DNA from: Bifidobacterium pullorum subsp. saeculare
GTDB lineage: Bacteria; Actinomycetota; Actinomycetes; Actinomycetales; Bifidobacteriaceae
DNA length: 64,000 bases
Assembly (NCBI RefSeq): GCF_016899725.1
Contig: NZ_JACLYU010000005.1
Span: forward strand, 46,019 to 110,018
Reading direction: 5' to 3'
Positions 1 to 10,814 of this stretch are shown in pieces. Made by a program: the position numbers and the translations under genes. How positions within the stretch are numbered: position 1 is the first letter of the stretch; each line of letters begins with the position of its first letter. A model generated the notes under the pieces. That model had not been told where the DNA came from and did not search any database. It was given only the letters and a program-made list of their open reading frames with translations.

Positions 1-504
1 GATCGCCACGACGATGAGCACGGTGACCAGCAGCAGCCAGCCCATGGTCACGTCGAGCATGAACGAGAGCGAGATGCCCATCACACACATGATCGGCACG
101 GGCACGAGCATCTGGAAGCTCATCATCACGGCCTGCTGGATCACGTTGACGTCGTTGAGGGTGCGGGTGATCATCGAGCCGGTGCCGAAGCGATTGAAGT
201 CGCCGTCGGAGAAGCGCAGCGTCGAATCGTAGATCGCGTTGCGCATGTCACGGCCGACGTTGGCGCACAGCTTGGCGCACAGGTAGCTGCCGACCAGCGC
301 ACCGACGCCGGAGACCACGGTGACGGCGAGCATGAGCATGCCGGTGGGCAGAATGTGCTCGGTGCCGCCTTCGGCGCCGACGTTGATCATCTCGGCGAGG
401 ATCGTGGGCACGAACAGCGCGCCGGCCACGTCGAGCAGCAGCGCGAACAGCGTCGCCGCCGCCAGACCGGCGTAGGGTTTGAGGAATCTCAGCAGCAATC
501 TCAT
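1..504 (-). CDS. ABC exporter, membrane domain (partial, runs off the left edge)
   Basis: Reading the minus strand from 504 gives a protein starting MRLLLRFLKPYAGLAAATLF, with hydrophobic helices and then a segment reading RDMRNAIYDSTLRFSDGDFN followed by GTGSMITRTLNDV. This is typical of the type-1 exporter transmembrane domain of ABC multidrug/lipid exporters: coupling helix, then the TRLxNDV signature. About 168 residues are visible; the rest of the membrane domain and the ATPase lie outside the window. AAGGAGTG sits just upstream of the ATG. It lies directly downstream of a MarR-type regulator on the same strand (66 bp gap), which suggests a regulated drug or toxic-compound efflux operon. 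In this arrangement the exporter is often one half of a heterodimer; that part is inference. Confidence 0.85.
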   Translation of the reverse strand, partial: MRLLLRFLKPYAGLAAATLFALLLDVAGALFVPTILAEMINVGAEGGTEHILPTGMLMLAVTVVSGVGALVGSYLCAKLCANVGRDMRNAIYDSTLRFSDGDFNRFGTGSMITRTLNDVNVIQQAVMMSFQMLVPVPIMCVMGISLSFMLDVTMGWLLLVTVLIVVAI

Positions 505-570
505 GCGGGCGTCACTCCTTCCTTCGTCTCCGCATTCGTCGGGGCTGTGTCGGGATCCGGCCGGCGCGCC

Positions 571-1029
571 TCAGGCGCCGCACAGGCCGCGTTCGTCGGC
601 GAGCGTGCCGAGCAGGCTGGTGTAGCCGTCGAGCCGGTCGAGGAGCTCCTCCGCTCCCTCGGCGCCCAGTCCCGCCAGCGCCGCCTGCTCGGCCTGCGCC
701 ACGGGCAGCAGGTGCCGCCGCGCGAACCCGAGGCCTTCGTCGGTCAGTTCGATGACCTTGTCGCGCCGGCTGCCCTCGGCGAGCCGGACCTGGACCAGGC
801 CGCGCCGGACGAGCTGCTGCAGCGCGGAGGCTACCGTCTGCTTGCTGTACTGCCAGGTCTGCGAGATCTCCTTCTGCGGCAGGGGTTCCTCGGCCCCGTA
901 CAGCGCGTACATGGTCCAGAACGCGCAGTCGGAGAGCCCGCTGGTCCGGGCCATCTCGTGGTAGACCCGGTCCAGTTCCCGCAGCGTCCGGTTGAACCGT
1001 TCCAGCAGGGCAAAGCCGTTGTCCGTCAT
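571..1029 (-). CDS. MarR-family transcriptional regulator
   Basis: A 152-residue protein of usual MarR length. The start at 1029 (MTDNGFALL) was chosen because GGAAAGGAA lies 8-12 bases upstream; the frame stays open further upstream but with no ribosome site. The centre reads SQTWQYSKQTVASALQQLVRRGLV, a winged helix-turn-helix recognition helix, followed by the wing residues EGSRRDKVIELTDEG that are nearly diagnostic of MarR. MarR proteins bind palindromes as dimers and release DNA when they bind small aromatic or phenolic ligands. The gene is followed by an ABC exporter gene, and its own promoter holds a palindrome between -35 and -10, so autoregulation and control of the exporter are likely. 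Confidence 0.88.
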   Translation of the reverse strand: MTDNGFALLERFNRTLRELDRVYHEMARTSGLSDCAFWTMYALYGAEEPLPQKEISQTWQYSKQTVASALQQLVRRGLVQVRLAEGSRRDKVIELTDEGLGFARRHLLPVAQAEQAALAGLGAEGAEELLDRLDGYTSLLGTLADERGLCGA

Positions 1030-1118
1030 CGCCTGGTTCCTTTCCGCCGCCCGGGCCGCGCCATGCGGGCGCCTGTGCGCCGATGGTCGACCGTTGGTCC
1101 GATTACAGACAATTGGCC

Positions 1119-1146
1119 ACTCTAGTCCGAACTCGGACAATCGCAA
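1119..1146 (-). promoter_or_regulatory. Probable marR-type promoter with an operator between -35 and -10
   Basis: On the minus strand TTGCGA (1146-1141) and TAGAGT (1124-1119) are separated by 16 bp and resemble -35 and -10 elements. The spacer contains GTCCGA-AC-TCGGAC (1125-1138), a perfect 6-bp inverted repeat. A palindrome inside the spacer of a MarR gene is the usual autorepression layout. A related half site, GTCCGATTACAGAC, lies just downstream at 1097-1110. Confidence 0.5.
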
Positions 1147-1180
1147 GCGCGTGTGTCGCCCGTCCCCGCCCAGCCCCCTC

Positions 1181-1292
1181 ATACGGCAAACCGTACGCTT
1201 ACGCGCCGCAAGAGTACGGTTCGCCGCATGAGGACCGTAAAACTACGGCAAACCGTACGCTGAGACGCACTCAGAGTACGGTTTGCCGTATG
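1181..1292. repeat. Paired CGGCRAACCGTAC palindromes (family copies 1 and 2)
   Basis: Two adjacent hairpin units, 1181-1231 and 1244-1292. Each starts with TACGGCAAACCGTACGCT and ends with AGAGTACGGTT(T/C)GCCG followed by (C/T)ATG or TATG. The arms are near-complementary with a variable loop of about 10 bases. The same unit recurs at 47601-47711, 49925-49973 and 59386-59496. All copies lie between genes. Confidence 0.85.
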
Positions 1293-1351
1293 AGGGGCCC
1301 AGGACAGCCCGCCCGGAGCCCGCCGGAAGAAACAGGACAGCCCGCTGGGAG

Positions 1352-1397
1352 AAAAAACAGGCGGCCCGTAGGACCCGAAGGTCCCGCGGGCCGCCTG
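1352..1397 (-). terminator. Rho-independent terminator of the gyrB-gyrA-DUF3566 operon
   Basis: CAGGCGGCCCG (1358-1368) pairs with CGGGCCGCCTG (1387-1397). On the minus strand the stem is followed by six T residues (complement of 1352-1357). It lies 48 bp beyond the stop codon of the DUF3566 gene. Confidence 0.85.
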
Positions 1398-1444
1398 TGC
1401 GGACTGTCCTGGGAAAAGCTTGGTTTATGCGCAGCGGCGGTGGA

Positions 1445-1969
1445 TCAGTCGTCGCCGAGGGTGACGTGGATGCCGCCGACCAGCGCGGAGACCGCGTTGT
1501 ACAGGGCGGCGCCGATGGCCGCGATGAGCGTGAAAAGCACCACCTCGACGATCGAGAAGATCGTCACGGCGCTGAGCACCGTGCTGATGCTGAACACGTT
1601 GTCCAGGTTGAAGCCGCCGGCGTCGAGGCCGGTGGAGGCGACAATCGAGGTGATCTGGTTGAACACGCCGACCACGTCGAGCAGCAGCCACACCAGGGCC
1701 ACGGCCACGATCTGGATGATGCCCAGCGCGATGGAGAGCATGAAGGAGACCTTGGCCACCGACCACGGGTTGATATGGGTCAGCGACAGGCTCATGCGGC
1801 GGGCGCGCGGGGTGCCGCGGCGCTTGGTCGCCTTGCGCACCGGCTGGGACTCCGGGGCGGAGGACACGGAGCGGGCCACGCGCGGTCCGTGCTCCTGCCC
1901 GCCGTTGGCGCCGGACCGGCCGGCCAACGGGTCGACGACCGGGGCCTGCTCTTCGAGGTTGTCGCTCAT
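1445..1969 (-). CDS. DUF3566 membrane protein, gyrA-linked
   Basis: A 174-residue protein. The start at 1969 (MSDNLEEQAP) follows AAGGAG with good spacing. The N-terminal 60 residues are charged and disordered with a basic KRRGTPRARR patch. Two hydrophobic helices follow, roughly residues 72-100 (starting FMLSIALGIIQIVAVALVW) and 125-165 (TIFSIVEVVLFTLIAAIGAA). The asparagine-proline-containing start of the domain (LTHINPWSVAKVSF) matches the DUF3566 family, which sits immediately downstream of gyrA in many actinobacteria. The function is not established; the conserved position suggests a role in envelope or division near the origin. Likely co-transcribed with gyrB-gyrA and ended by the terminator at 1352-1397. 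Confidence 0.85.
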   Translation of the reverse strand: MSDNLEEQAPVVDPLAGRSGANGGQEHGPRVARSVSSAPESQPVRKATKRRGTPRARRMSLSLTHINPWSVAKVSFMLSIALGIIQIVAVALVWLLLDVVGVFNQITSIVASTGLDAGGFNLDNVFSISTVLSAVTIFSIVEVVLFTLIAAIGAALYNAVSALVGGIHVTLGDD

Positions 1970-2026
1970 GTTCGTGTCTCCTTGCTGTTGCAATCCCTAG
2001 GCGAGACTACCAATCTTCGCCGACGT

Positions 2027-4705
<2,679 letters not shown>

Positions 4706-4729
4706 TGTTGTGTTCTCCTACTGTAAAAC

Positions 4730-6841
4730 TCAGGCGTCGATCCAGTTGACGTTGCGGGCGTTGCGCTGGATGAACAGGCGGCGGGGCTCCACCTCGTCGC
4801 CCATGAGCATCGAGAAGGTCTCGTCGGCGGCGGCCGCGTCCTCGATCGTCACCTGCTTGAGGATGCGGCGCTCGGGGTCCATCGTCGTCTCCCACAGCTC
4901 CTGGTAGCTCATCTCGCCCAGGCCCTTGTAGCGCTGGATGCCCTCGCCCTTGGGCAGCTGGCGGCCCTTGGCCTTGCCCTCGGCGAGCACGCGGTCGCGC
5001 TCGGCGTCGGTGTACACGAAGTCGTGCGGTCCCTTGGTCCACTTGAGCCGGTACAGCGGCGGCATGGCCACGTACACGTAGCCGGCGTCGATCATCGGGC
5101 GCATGTAGCGGAAGAACAGCGTCAGGTTGAGCGTGGCAATGTGCGCGCCGTCCACATCGGCGTCGGCCATGATGATGACCTTGTGGTAGCGCACCTTCGA
5201 CAGGTCGAAGTCGTCGCCGTAGCCGCCGCCCACCGCGGTGATGAGCGACTCGATGGTGTCCGACTTCATCATGCGGTCGATGCTGGCGCGCTCGGTGTTG
5301 AGGATCTTGCCCCTCAGCGGCAGGATCGCCTGCGTGATCGGGTTGCGCCCCTGGATGGCGGAGCCGCCTGCGGAGTCGCCCTCCACGATGAACAGCTCGC
5401 ATTCCTCCGGATTGCTCGACTGGCAGTCCTTGAGCTTGTCCGGCATGCCGGCGGACTCGAAGATCGACTTGCGGCGCGTGTTCTCGCGGGCCTTCTTGGC
5501 GGCGATGCGCGCGCGGGAGGCCTCGATGGCCTTCTGGATGATGTTCTTCGCCTCGGTGGGGTGGGCGTCCAGCCAGTCGCCGAGCTTCTCGGTCATCACG
5601 CGCTGCACGAAGGTCTTGGCCTCGGAGTTGCCGAGCTTGGTCTTGGTCTGGCCCTCGAACTGCGGGGTGGTGAGCTTGACGGACACCACGGCGGTCAGGC
5701 CCTCGCGCACGTCGTCGCCGGAGAGGTTCTCGTCCTTCTCCTTGAGGATGTTCTTCTCGCGCGCGTAGCGGTTGACCAGCGTGGTCAGCGCGGCGCGGAA
5801 GCCCTCCTCGTGCGTGCCGCCCTCGGTGGTGGCGATGGTGTTCGCGAAGGTGTGCACCGACTCGGAGTAGGCGGTGGTCCACTGCATCGCCACCTCGGCG
5901 GAGATGCCGATCTTGACGTCCTCGGCGTCGAAGTCGATGACCTCGGCCTCCACCGGCGTGGCCTTGCGGGACTTGACCAGGTAGTCGACGTAGTCCTTGA
6001 TGCCGTTGGCGTACTGGTAGGTGACGGTGCGGTGCTTCGGCCCGCCCTCGGCGCCGGTCCCGTCCCCGGCGGCGCCGGCCACCTCGTCGCCGGCGTCGTC
6101 CACCTCGCGCAGGTCCGTCAGCGTGATCTTGAGGCCCTTGTTGAGGAAGGCCATCTGCTGGAAGCGGGCGCGCAGCGTCTCGAAGTCGTAGACGGTGGTC
6201 TCGAAGATCTTCGGGTCCGCCCAGAACGTCACGGTGGTGCCGGTGGACTCGCCCTCGGCCATCGGCTGGCCCTGGGCCAGGCGGGCGGTGGGACGCTGGT
6301 CGAGGTAGGTCTGCGTCCAGTGGAAGCCCTGGCGGCGCACCTCGATGTCCACGCGGGTGGACAGCGCGTTGACCACGGAGATGCCCACGCCGTGCAGGCC
6401 GCCGGAGACCGCGTAGCCGCCGCCGCCGAACTTGCCGCCGGCGTGCAGCTTGGTCATCACGGTCTCCACGCCGGAGATGCCCTCGCCGGGCACCTCGTCC
6501 ACGGGGATGCCGCGGCCGTCGTCGGTCACGGAGATGCCGTTGTCCGGCAGGATCGTCACCTCGATGTGGGAGGCGTAGCCGGCCAGTGCCTCGTCCACGG
6601 AGTTGTCCACGATCTCGTACACCAGATGGTGCAGGCCCCTCGGCCCGGTCGAGCCGATGTACATGCCCGGGCGGATGCGCACCGCCTCGAGGCCCTCCAA
6701 CACCTTGAGGTCGGAGGCGTCGTAGTGCTCGGGGGTCATCGTCGAGTCGAGCTCGCCGGACTGGAGTTCACTGGTTTCGATGCGTTCGGCCGCCGCCTTG
6801 AGCTGCTCTTCCTTGCTGAGCTCCTGATCCTGCTCTGCCAC
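4730..6841 (-). CDS. gyrB: DNA gyrase subunit B
   Basis: A 703-residue ATPase subunit of gyrase beginning with GTG at 6841 after AGGAAGGA. The GHKL ATP-binding fold shows DNSVDEALAG, DDGRGIPVDE and GGLHGVGISVVNALS. The transducer domain follows, then the TOPRIM domain with EGDSAGG and DADVDGAHI, whose acidic residues bind the metal needed for cleavage. The C-terminus ends with the RRxFIxxNA block typical of GyrB. An insert rich in Asp/Gly/Ala (around residues 245-265) lengthens the ATPase-transducer junction. A 216-bp gap separates its start from the DUF721 gene end; I see no clear hairpin there. It is translated with gyrA as one operon. Confidence 0.98.
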   Translation of the reverse strand: MAEQDQELSKEEQLKAAAERIETSELQSGELDSTMTPEHYDASDLKVLEGLEAVRIRPGMYIGSTGPRGLHHLVYEIVDNSVDEALAGYASHIEVTILPDNGISVTDDGRGIPVDEVPGEGISGVETVMTKLHAGGKFGGGGYAVSGGLHGVGISVVNALSTRVDIEVRRQGFHWTQTYLDQRPTARLAQGQPMAEGESTGTTVTFWADPKIFETTVYDFETLRARFQQMAFLNKGLKITLTDLREVDDAGDEVAGAAGDGTGAEGGPKHRTVTYQYANGIKDYVDYLVKSRKATPVEAEVIDFDAEDVKIGISAEVAMQWTTAYSESVHTFANTIATTEGGTHEEGFRAALTTLVNRYAREKNILKEKDENLSGDDVREGLTAVVSVKLTTPQFEGQTKTKLGNSEAKTFVQRVMTEKLGDWLDAHPTEAKNIIQKAIEASRARIAAKKARENTRRKSIFESAGMPDKLKDCQSSNPEECELFIVEGDSAGGSAIQGRNPITQAILPLRGKILNTERASIDRMMKSDTIESLITAVGGGYGDDFDLSKVRYHKVIIMADADVDGAHIATLNLTLFFRYMRPMIDAGYVYVAMPPLYRLKWTKGPHDFVYTDAERDRVLAEGKAKGRQLPKGEGIQRYKGLGEMSYQELWETTMDPERRILKQVTIEDAAAADETFSMLMGDEVEPRRLFIQRNARNVNWIDA

Positions 6842-7057
6842 AGGTGGTCCTTCCTACCCCTCGCGCGCGGGGTGCTCGCGGTCCCATCACGCCCCAGAAC
6901 GTCCGCAAACGGCCCTCAGAGCGCTTTGACCATACTGCCCGTGATTCTACTCGTCTGAGACGACGAAGGCCATATGACCGCCATTTTGTGCCTCACACCA
7001 TCACATCCACGCCTCCGTGCCCGCCGCACGGAGGCGAGCCCGGAGGCGGGCCCGCCG

Positions 7058-7543
7058 CTAGCCGCGCGAGTAGGCGCGTTTGCGCCGCGTCCAGCCGGTC
7101 TGGGGGCCGGTGACGCGGATCCGTTCGACGACGAGCCCCTCCAGCCGGGCCGCGATGGTCGCCTTGAGCTGGGGGACGAGGTAGGCGAGCTGGGTGGCCC
7201 AGGCCTGCGACTGGGCGCGGATTGTGAGCACGCCCTCGGCCTCGTCGTAGGAGTCGACGACGGTGTGCCGGGCGATGGCGGGGCCGACCACCTGGTCCCA
7301 GTGGTCGTTGAGCTGCGCGATGCGCAGGTGGGGGATCCAGTCGGCGTTGAGCGCGATGGCGCCCGCGACCGCCGCGAAGGCAGCCGGGTCGCGGCCGGGT
7401 TTGCCGAAACTTTCGATGGCCAGGTCGGCGCGCCGCCGGCGGTCGCGGATGACGCCGGCGCGGGCGTCGAGCCGCTCGAACACCTGCGCGGGCAGCTTGC
7501 GGGGGTCGAGCCCAAGCTTCGCCCCGATCGGTGGCTCAGGCAT
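7058..7543 (-). CDS. DUF721 (DciA-like) protein, candidate replicative helicase loader
   Basis: A 161-residue protein whose ATG overlaps the end of recF by 8 bases, so the two are translationally coupled. The core around residues 80-150 contains LNDHWDQVVGPAIARHT and then VLTIRAQSQAWATQLAYLVPQL, the signature of the DUF721/DciA family. The second half ends in a basic tail (GWTRRKRAYSRG). DciA loads or regulates the DnaB helicase in bacteria that lack DnaC/DnaI; that function is established for the family, and its application here is by homology. The position after dnaA-dnaN-recF is the usual one in actinobacteria. Confidence 0.88.
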   Translation of the reverse strand: MPEPPIGAKLGLDPRKLPAQVFERLDARAGVIRDRRRRADLAIESFGKPGRDPAAFAAVAGAIALNADWIPHLRIAQLNDHWDQVVGPAIARHTVVDSYDEAEGVLTIRAQSQAWATQLAYLVPQLKATIAARLEGLVVERIRVTGPQTGWTRRKRAYSRG

Positions 7544-8669
7544 CGTCGGCGGCCTTCCGCAGCGCGGCCACGTCGATGAGGCGGGCCTGCCCGGCCGCCG
7601 CCTCCGGCACGTCGCCGGGGGCGGCCACGGTGACGAGCACCTGGTCCTGCCCGCGGGCGAAGCCGAGGATCTGGGCGCGGCGGGCGTCGTCCAGCTGGGC
7701 GAACACGTCGTCGAGGATGACGATGGGCCGGGTGCCGGTGGCGTCGGCGACGGTCTCGTACATCGCGAGCTTGAGCGCCAGCGCCAGCGTCCACACCTCG
7801 CCGTTCGAGGCGTACTCGCGCGCGGGGGCGCCGTCGAGCGTGACGGCGAGGTCGTCGCGCTGGGGACCGATGAGGTTGACGCCGCGGGAGGCCTCGCCCG
7901 GGTAGAGACGGCGGAAGTGCTCGGCGATGCGCGGGGCGGGGTCGCCGGGCTCCAGCACCTCCGCGAAAGAGGGCTCGTAGGCGAGGCCGGCGCCGTCGTC
8001 GCCGCCCGCCAGCTCGGCGTAGATGCGGCGGAACGGGGCGGCGAGCCGGTCCGCCAGCGCGGCCCGGTCGCGGGTGAGGGCCACGCCGGCCTCGATGAAC
8101 TGGCCGGTCCACACCTCCAGGCCGGCCAGGGCCGGGTCGGGGCCGGCGGCGGGGCCGCGGTCGGCGAGCTGCTTGAGCAGCGCGGCCCGCTGGCGGGCGA
8201 TGTGCGCGACGGTCTGGAGCCGGGCCGCGTAGCCGGGCACGAGCAGCGCGCCGGCCTGGTCGAGGAAGGTGCGGCGGGCGGCGGGGTCGCCCTGGACGAG
8301 CCGCTGGTCCTCGGGCGCGAAGACGACGGAGGGGACCTGGCCGACGATGTCGCGCATGTAGAGGCTGGCGCCGGAGTTGATGCGGCCGCGGTTGGCGCCG
8401 CGGGCCGCCACGGTCACCTCGTAGGTGACGGTGCGGCCGACGTCCTCGACGTTCGCGCGGACCGTGGCCTTGCTCTGCCCGCGTTCGATGAGCGGACGGG
8501 AGGAAGTGGCGCGGTGGCTGGCGCCGGTGGAGAGCACCTCGACGGCCTCGACGAGGTTCGTCTTGCCCAGCCCGTTGGCGCCGAAGAGGATGTTCACGCC
8601 GGGGGCCAGGTCGAGCACGCAGGACCCCCATGAGCGGAAGTGGTCGAGCGCCAGTCTCGAGATGTGCAC
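7536..8669 (-). CDS. recF: RecF, DNA replication and repair ATPase
   Basis: About 377 residues, normal for RecF. I prefer the GTG at 8669 (reading VHISRLALDHFRSW) because GAGGA lies 8 bases upstream; a GTG five codons earlier (8684) lacks a ribosome site. The Walker A motif is GANGLGKTNL, the ABC-type signature region lies before residue 300, and Walker B reads VILDDVFAQLDD. RecF binds gapped DNA and, with RecO and RecR, loads RecA at stalled forks. The sequence DHFRSW after the first strand is typical of the family. The stop overlaps the start of the DUF721 gene. The 145-bp gap to dnaN contains a G+C-rich hairpin (CGGCCCCGC/GCGGGGCCG) with no clear T run. Confidence 0.95.
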   Translation of the reverse strand: MHISRLALDHFRSWGSCVLDLAPGVNILFGANGLGKTNLVEAVEVLSTGASHRATSSRPLIERGQSKATVRANVEDVGRTVTYEVTVAARGANRGRINSGASLYMRDIVGQVPSVVFAPEDQRLVQGDPAARRTFLDQAGALLVPGYAARLQTVAHIARQRAALLKQLADRGPAAGPDPALAGLEVWTGQFIEAGVALTRDRAALADRLAAPFRRIYAELAGGDDGAGLAYEPSFAEVLEPGDPAPRIAEHFRRLYPGEASRGVNLIGPQRDDLAVTLDGAPAREYASNGEVWTLALALKLAMYETVADATGTRPIVILDDVFAQLDDARRAQILGFARGQDQVLVTVAAPGDVPEAAAGQARLIDVAALRKAADDA

Positions 8670-8814
8670 GGCGGTGGTCCTCACGGTTGGCGGCGTTCCG
8701 GGGGCGGAACGCCAGGGGTTTCATTTTTGCAATCCATGCTTCGGCCCCGCGGTTTCATTCCTGCAACCTGCGGGGCCGGGCTGGGCCGGCGGCCAGTGGC
8801 GGCCGGCGGCGGGG

Positions 8815-9939
8815 TCAGTTGGTGAAGCGCATCGGCACCAGCAGGTAGCGGTAGTCGGTGGACTCGTCGGAGTCGGCCTCCTGCTGGCCGTTGAACTCGA
8901 CCGGCTTGACGGCGGTCGTCATTTTCATGCGCACGAAGGGCTCGCTGATCGCGGACAGGCCCTCGATGAGGTAGGAGGGGTTGAATGCGACGGTGATGTC
9001 CTCGCCGTCCATGTCGATGTCCAGCGTTTCGACGGCCTGGGCCTCGTCCACCGCGCCGGCGGACAGCGTGAGCTCCTGGCCGGAGAACGCCATGCGGACC
9101 GGGGCGTTGCGGTCGGCGACCAGCGCCACGCGCTTGATCGCGGCGATCAGCGACTGGCGGTCGATGACCGCCTGGATCGGATAGTCGTCGGCGAAGAGGC
9201 GGTCGACCGCCGGGAACTCGGAGTCGATGAGCTGCGAGGTGGAGACGCGGCCGGCGTTCTCGAATCCCATGAGCGAGGCGGTTTCCGGGTCGAAGTCGAG
9301 CACCACGTTCTGGTGCTCGTCGAGGGAGCGGGCCACGTCGCGCAGCAGCGAGCCGCGCACCAGCGTCATCGCGTCGACTTCGGGATCGGCGGGCGTCCAG
9401 GTGAAGGTGGCGCGGGCCAGGCGGAAGCGGTCGGTGGAGGTCATGATCACCTTGTCGCCCTGGAACTGCATGCGCACGGCGGTGAGCACCGGGCGGTTCT
9501 CCTCGCGGGAGACCGCGACCGAGGCCTGGGCCACGGCCTGCACGAAGGTCGGCGCATCCACCTGGCCGAGCTTGGCCGGCACCACCGGCAGATCCGGGTA
9601 CTCGGTCTCCGGCATGAGCTGCAGCGTGAAGTGCGACTTGCCGGAGGCGATGGTCAGCGTGGAACCGTCGGTGGCGAGGTAGGTCTTCTCCGCGGACAGC
9701 GACTTGGTGATGTCCGCCAGCAGCTTGCCTTGGGTGAGGGCCACGCCGGCTTCGTCGACGCCGGCCTCGATGTGGTGGCGGGCGGAGATCTCGTAGTTGA
9801 AGGCAGCAAGGCGCAGGGTTCCGTCGGCGGCCTCGAGCTTGACGCCGCCCAGGATCGGGTTGGACGGGCGCGCGTCGATGACGCGCGTCGTCCACGCGAC
9901 GGCGTCTGCCAGGGCTGCGGTATCGACTTCGACCTTCAT
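8815..9939 (-). CDS. dnaN: DNA polymerase III beta sliding clamp
   Basis: A 374-residue protein, the normal length of the bacterial beta clamp, starting MKVEVDTAALADAVAWTTRV after AGGAGGA. Three structurally similar clamp domains can be followed. The last ends with SDESTDYRYLLVPMRF, matching the conserved YLLMPM-type tail that forms the hydrophobic binding pocket for polymerase and repair partners. The dimer encircles DNA and tethers PolC/DnaE. Its promoter must lie in or beside oriC. It is separated from dnaA by the DnaA-box cluster, the standard actinobacterial layout. Confidence 0.97.
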   Translation of the reverse strand: MKVEVDTAALADAVAWTTRVIDARPSNPILGGVKLEAADGTLRLAAFNYEISARHHIEAGVDEAGVALTQGKLLADITKSLSAEKTYLATDGSTLTIASGKSHFTLQLMPETEYPDLPVVPAKLGQVDAPTFVQAVAQASVAVSREENRPVLTAVRMQFQGDKVIMTSTDRFRLARATFTWTPADPEVDAMTLVRGSLLRDVARSLDEHQNVVLDFDPETASLMGFENAGRVSTSQLIDSEFPAVDRLFADDYPIQAVIDRQSLIAAIKRVALVADRNAPVRMAFSGQELTLSAGAVDEAQAVETLDIDMDGEDITVAFNPSYLIEGLSAISEPFVRMKMTTAVKPVEFNGQQEADSDESTDYRYLLVPMRFTN

Positions 9940-10097
9940 GGGGTTCCTCCTGCGGAAACGGGTTCGCTTGTGTCTTGCGGTTCATTCTATCCGGGGTCGG
10001 GAGGAGCCCTGCGCGCCAAGGTTGGGCCGGAAGGCGTGGCGATGATGGTTGCCGTTAAGTAACCACAGATAGTCATCATCATAAGGGCGGTGGAAAC

Positions 10098-10331
10098 TGT
10101 GGATAAGTGCCTTCAGGGCGCGCGGCGCAACGGCGCAGCGGCAGTGGATCGTTGTGGATAACTTCTGGAGAGGCTGTGGATAACTGGCCGACTTATCCAC
10201 AATGGCGGCGGGGTGCGGAAAGTTATCCACAAGCCATGCCCAGATTGGGGCGAGTTATCCACAACGCACCGGGCGTTTTCCACGGCTTATCCTCAGTTTT
10301 TGCCCACAATTGTGCATAACGTTGTGGATAA
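10098..10331. other. oriC core: DnaA-box cluster between dnaA and dnaN
   Basis: Seven perfect copies of TTATCCACA occur in this stretch, in both orientations: 10098-10106(-), 10153-10161(-), 10175-10183(-), 10193-10201(+), 10223-10231(+), 10255-10263(+) and 10323-10331(-). Two one-mismatch copies lie at 10287-10295 (TTATCCTCA) and 10311-10319 (TGTGCATAA). The A+T-richest adjoining stretch is about 10055-10088, on the dnaN side, and is the best candidate for the unwinding element. This is the most probable chromosomal origin. Confidence 0.93.
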
Positions 10332-10339
10332 CTCGGGGT

Positions 10340-10770
10340 GGGAATCGGGCCTCCGCTCGGCGTGTCTCGGCTGGGAGAATCGTTCCTGGAGACGAAAATC
10401 GCGGGTTTTGTCGTTCGGGCGGCGGGCGATGGACAAAAACGCCGGAATCGGTCTGTGGGAGCGATTGTGCTGGACGGGTCGCTTGCAGAAACGCCATGCG
10501 GCGGTCCATGCGGATGGTGTGGGAAGCGCGGTGGCGCGACTGGTTTGGCGACTGAGCGGGCGCTGGATGCGCGGCTGTTTGGCGCGCGGAGAGGCGTCCG
10601 CTCGGTGTTTGGCCGGAAGGCCGGTGTAGTGCGCGGGGTGCCGTCTGGCTCAGAGCGTTCTGGGGACGGAAATCGGCGCCCCTTGCGCATACCGTCGGTC
10701 GGTATGGCAAAGTGGCCGAAAACCGTCGCTGTGCGGGCCTCTCCTGGACGGAATCGGGCGGACTATGGCC
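10340..10770. other. oriC-dnaA spacer without a recognised gene
   Basis: About 430 bp lie between the DnaA-box cluster and the dnaA terminator. I see no convincing coding frame or DnaA box. One 17-bp palindrome, ATACCG-TCGGT-CGGTAT, lies at 10689-10705; its partner protein is unknown. Confidence 0.5.
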
Positions 10771-10796
10771 AGAAAACAGGCCGCGGAACCGGCCTG
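10771..10796 (-). terminator. Terminator of dnaA
   Basis: On the minus strand CAGGCCG (complement of 10790-10796) pairs with CGGCCTG (complement of 10777-10783) and is followed by TTTTCT. It lies about 19 bp beyond the dnaA stop codon. Confidence 0.75.
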
Positions 10797-10814
10797 AACC
10801 GGCGCAATCGGGCG

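Noticed and set aside
10340..10770. Small gene between oriC and dnaA
   Set aside because: Short open frames exist on both strands but none has a ribosome site or recognisable composition.
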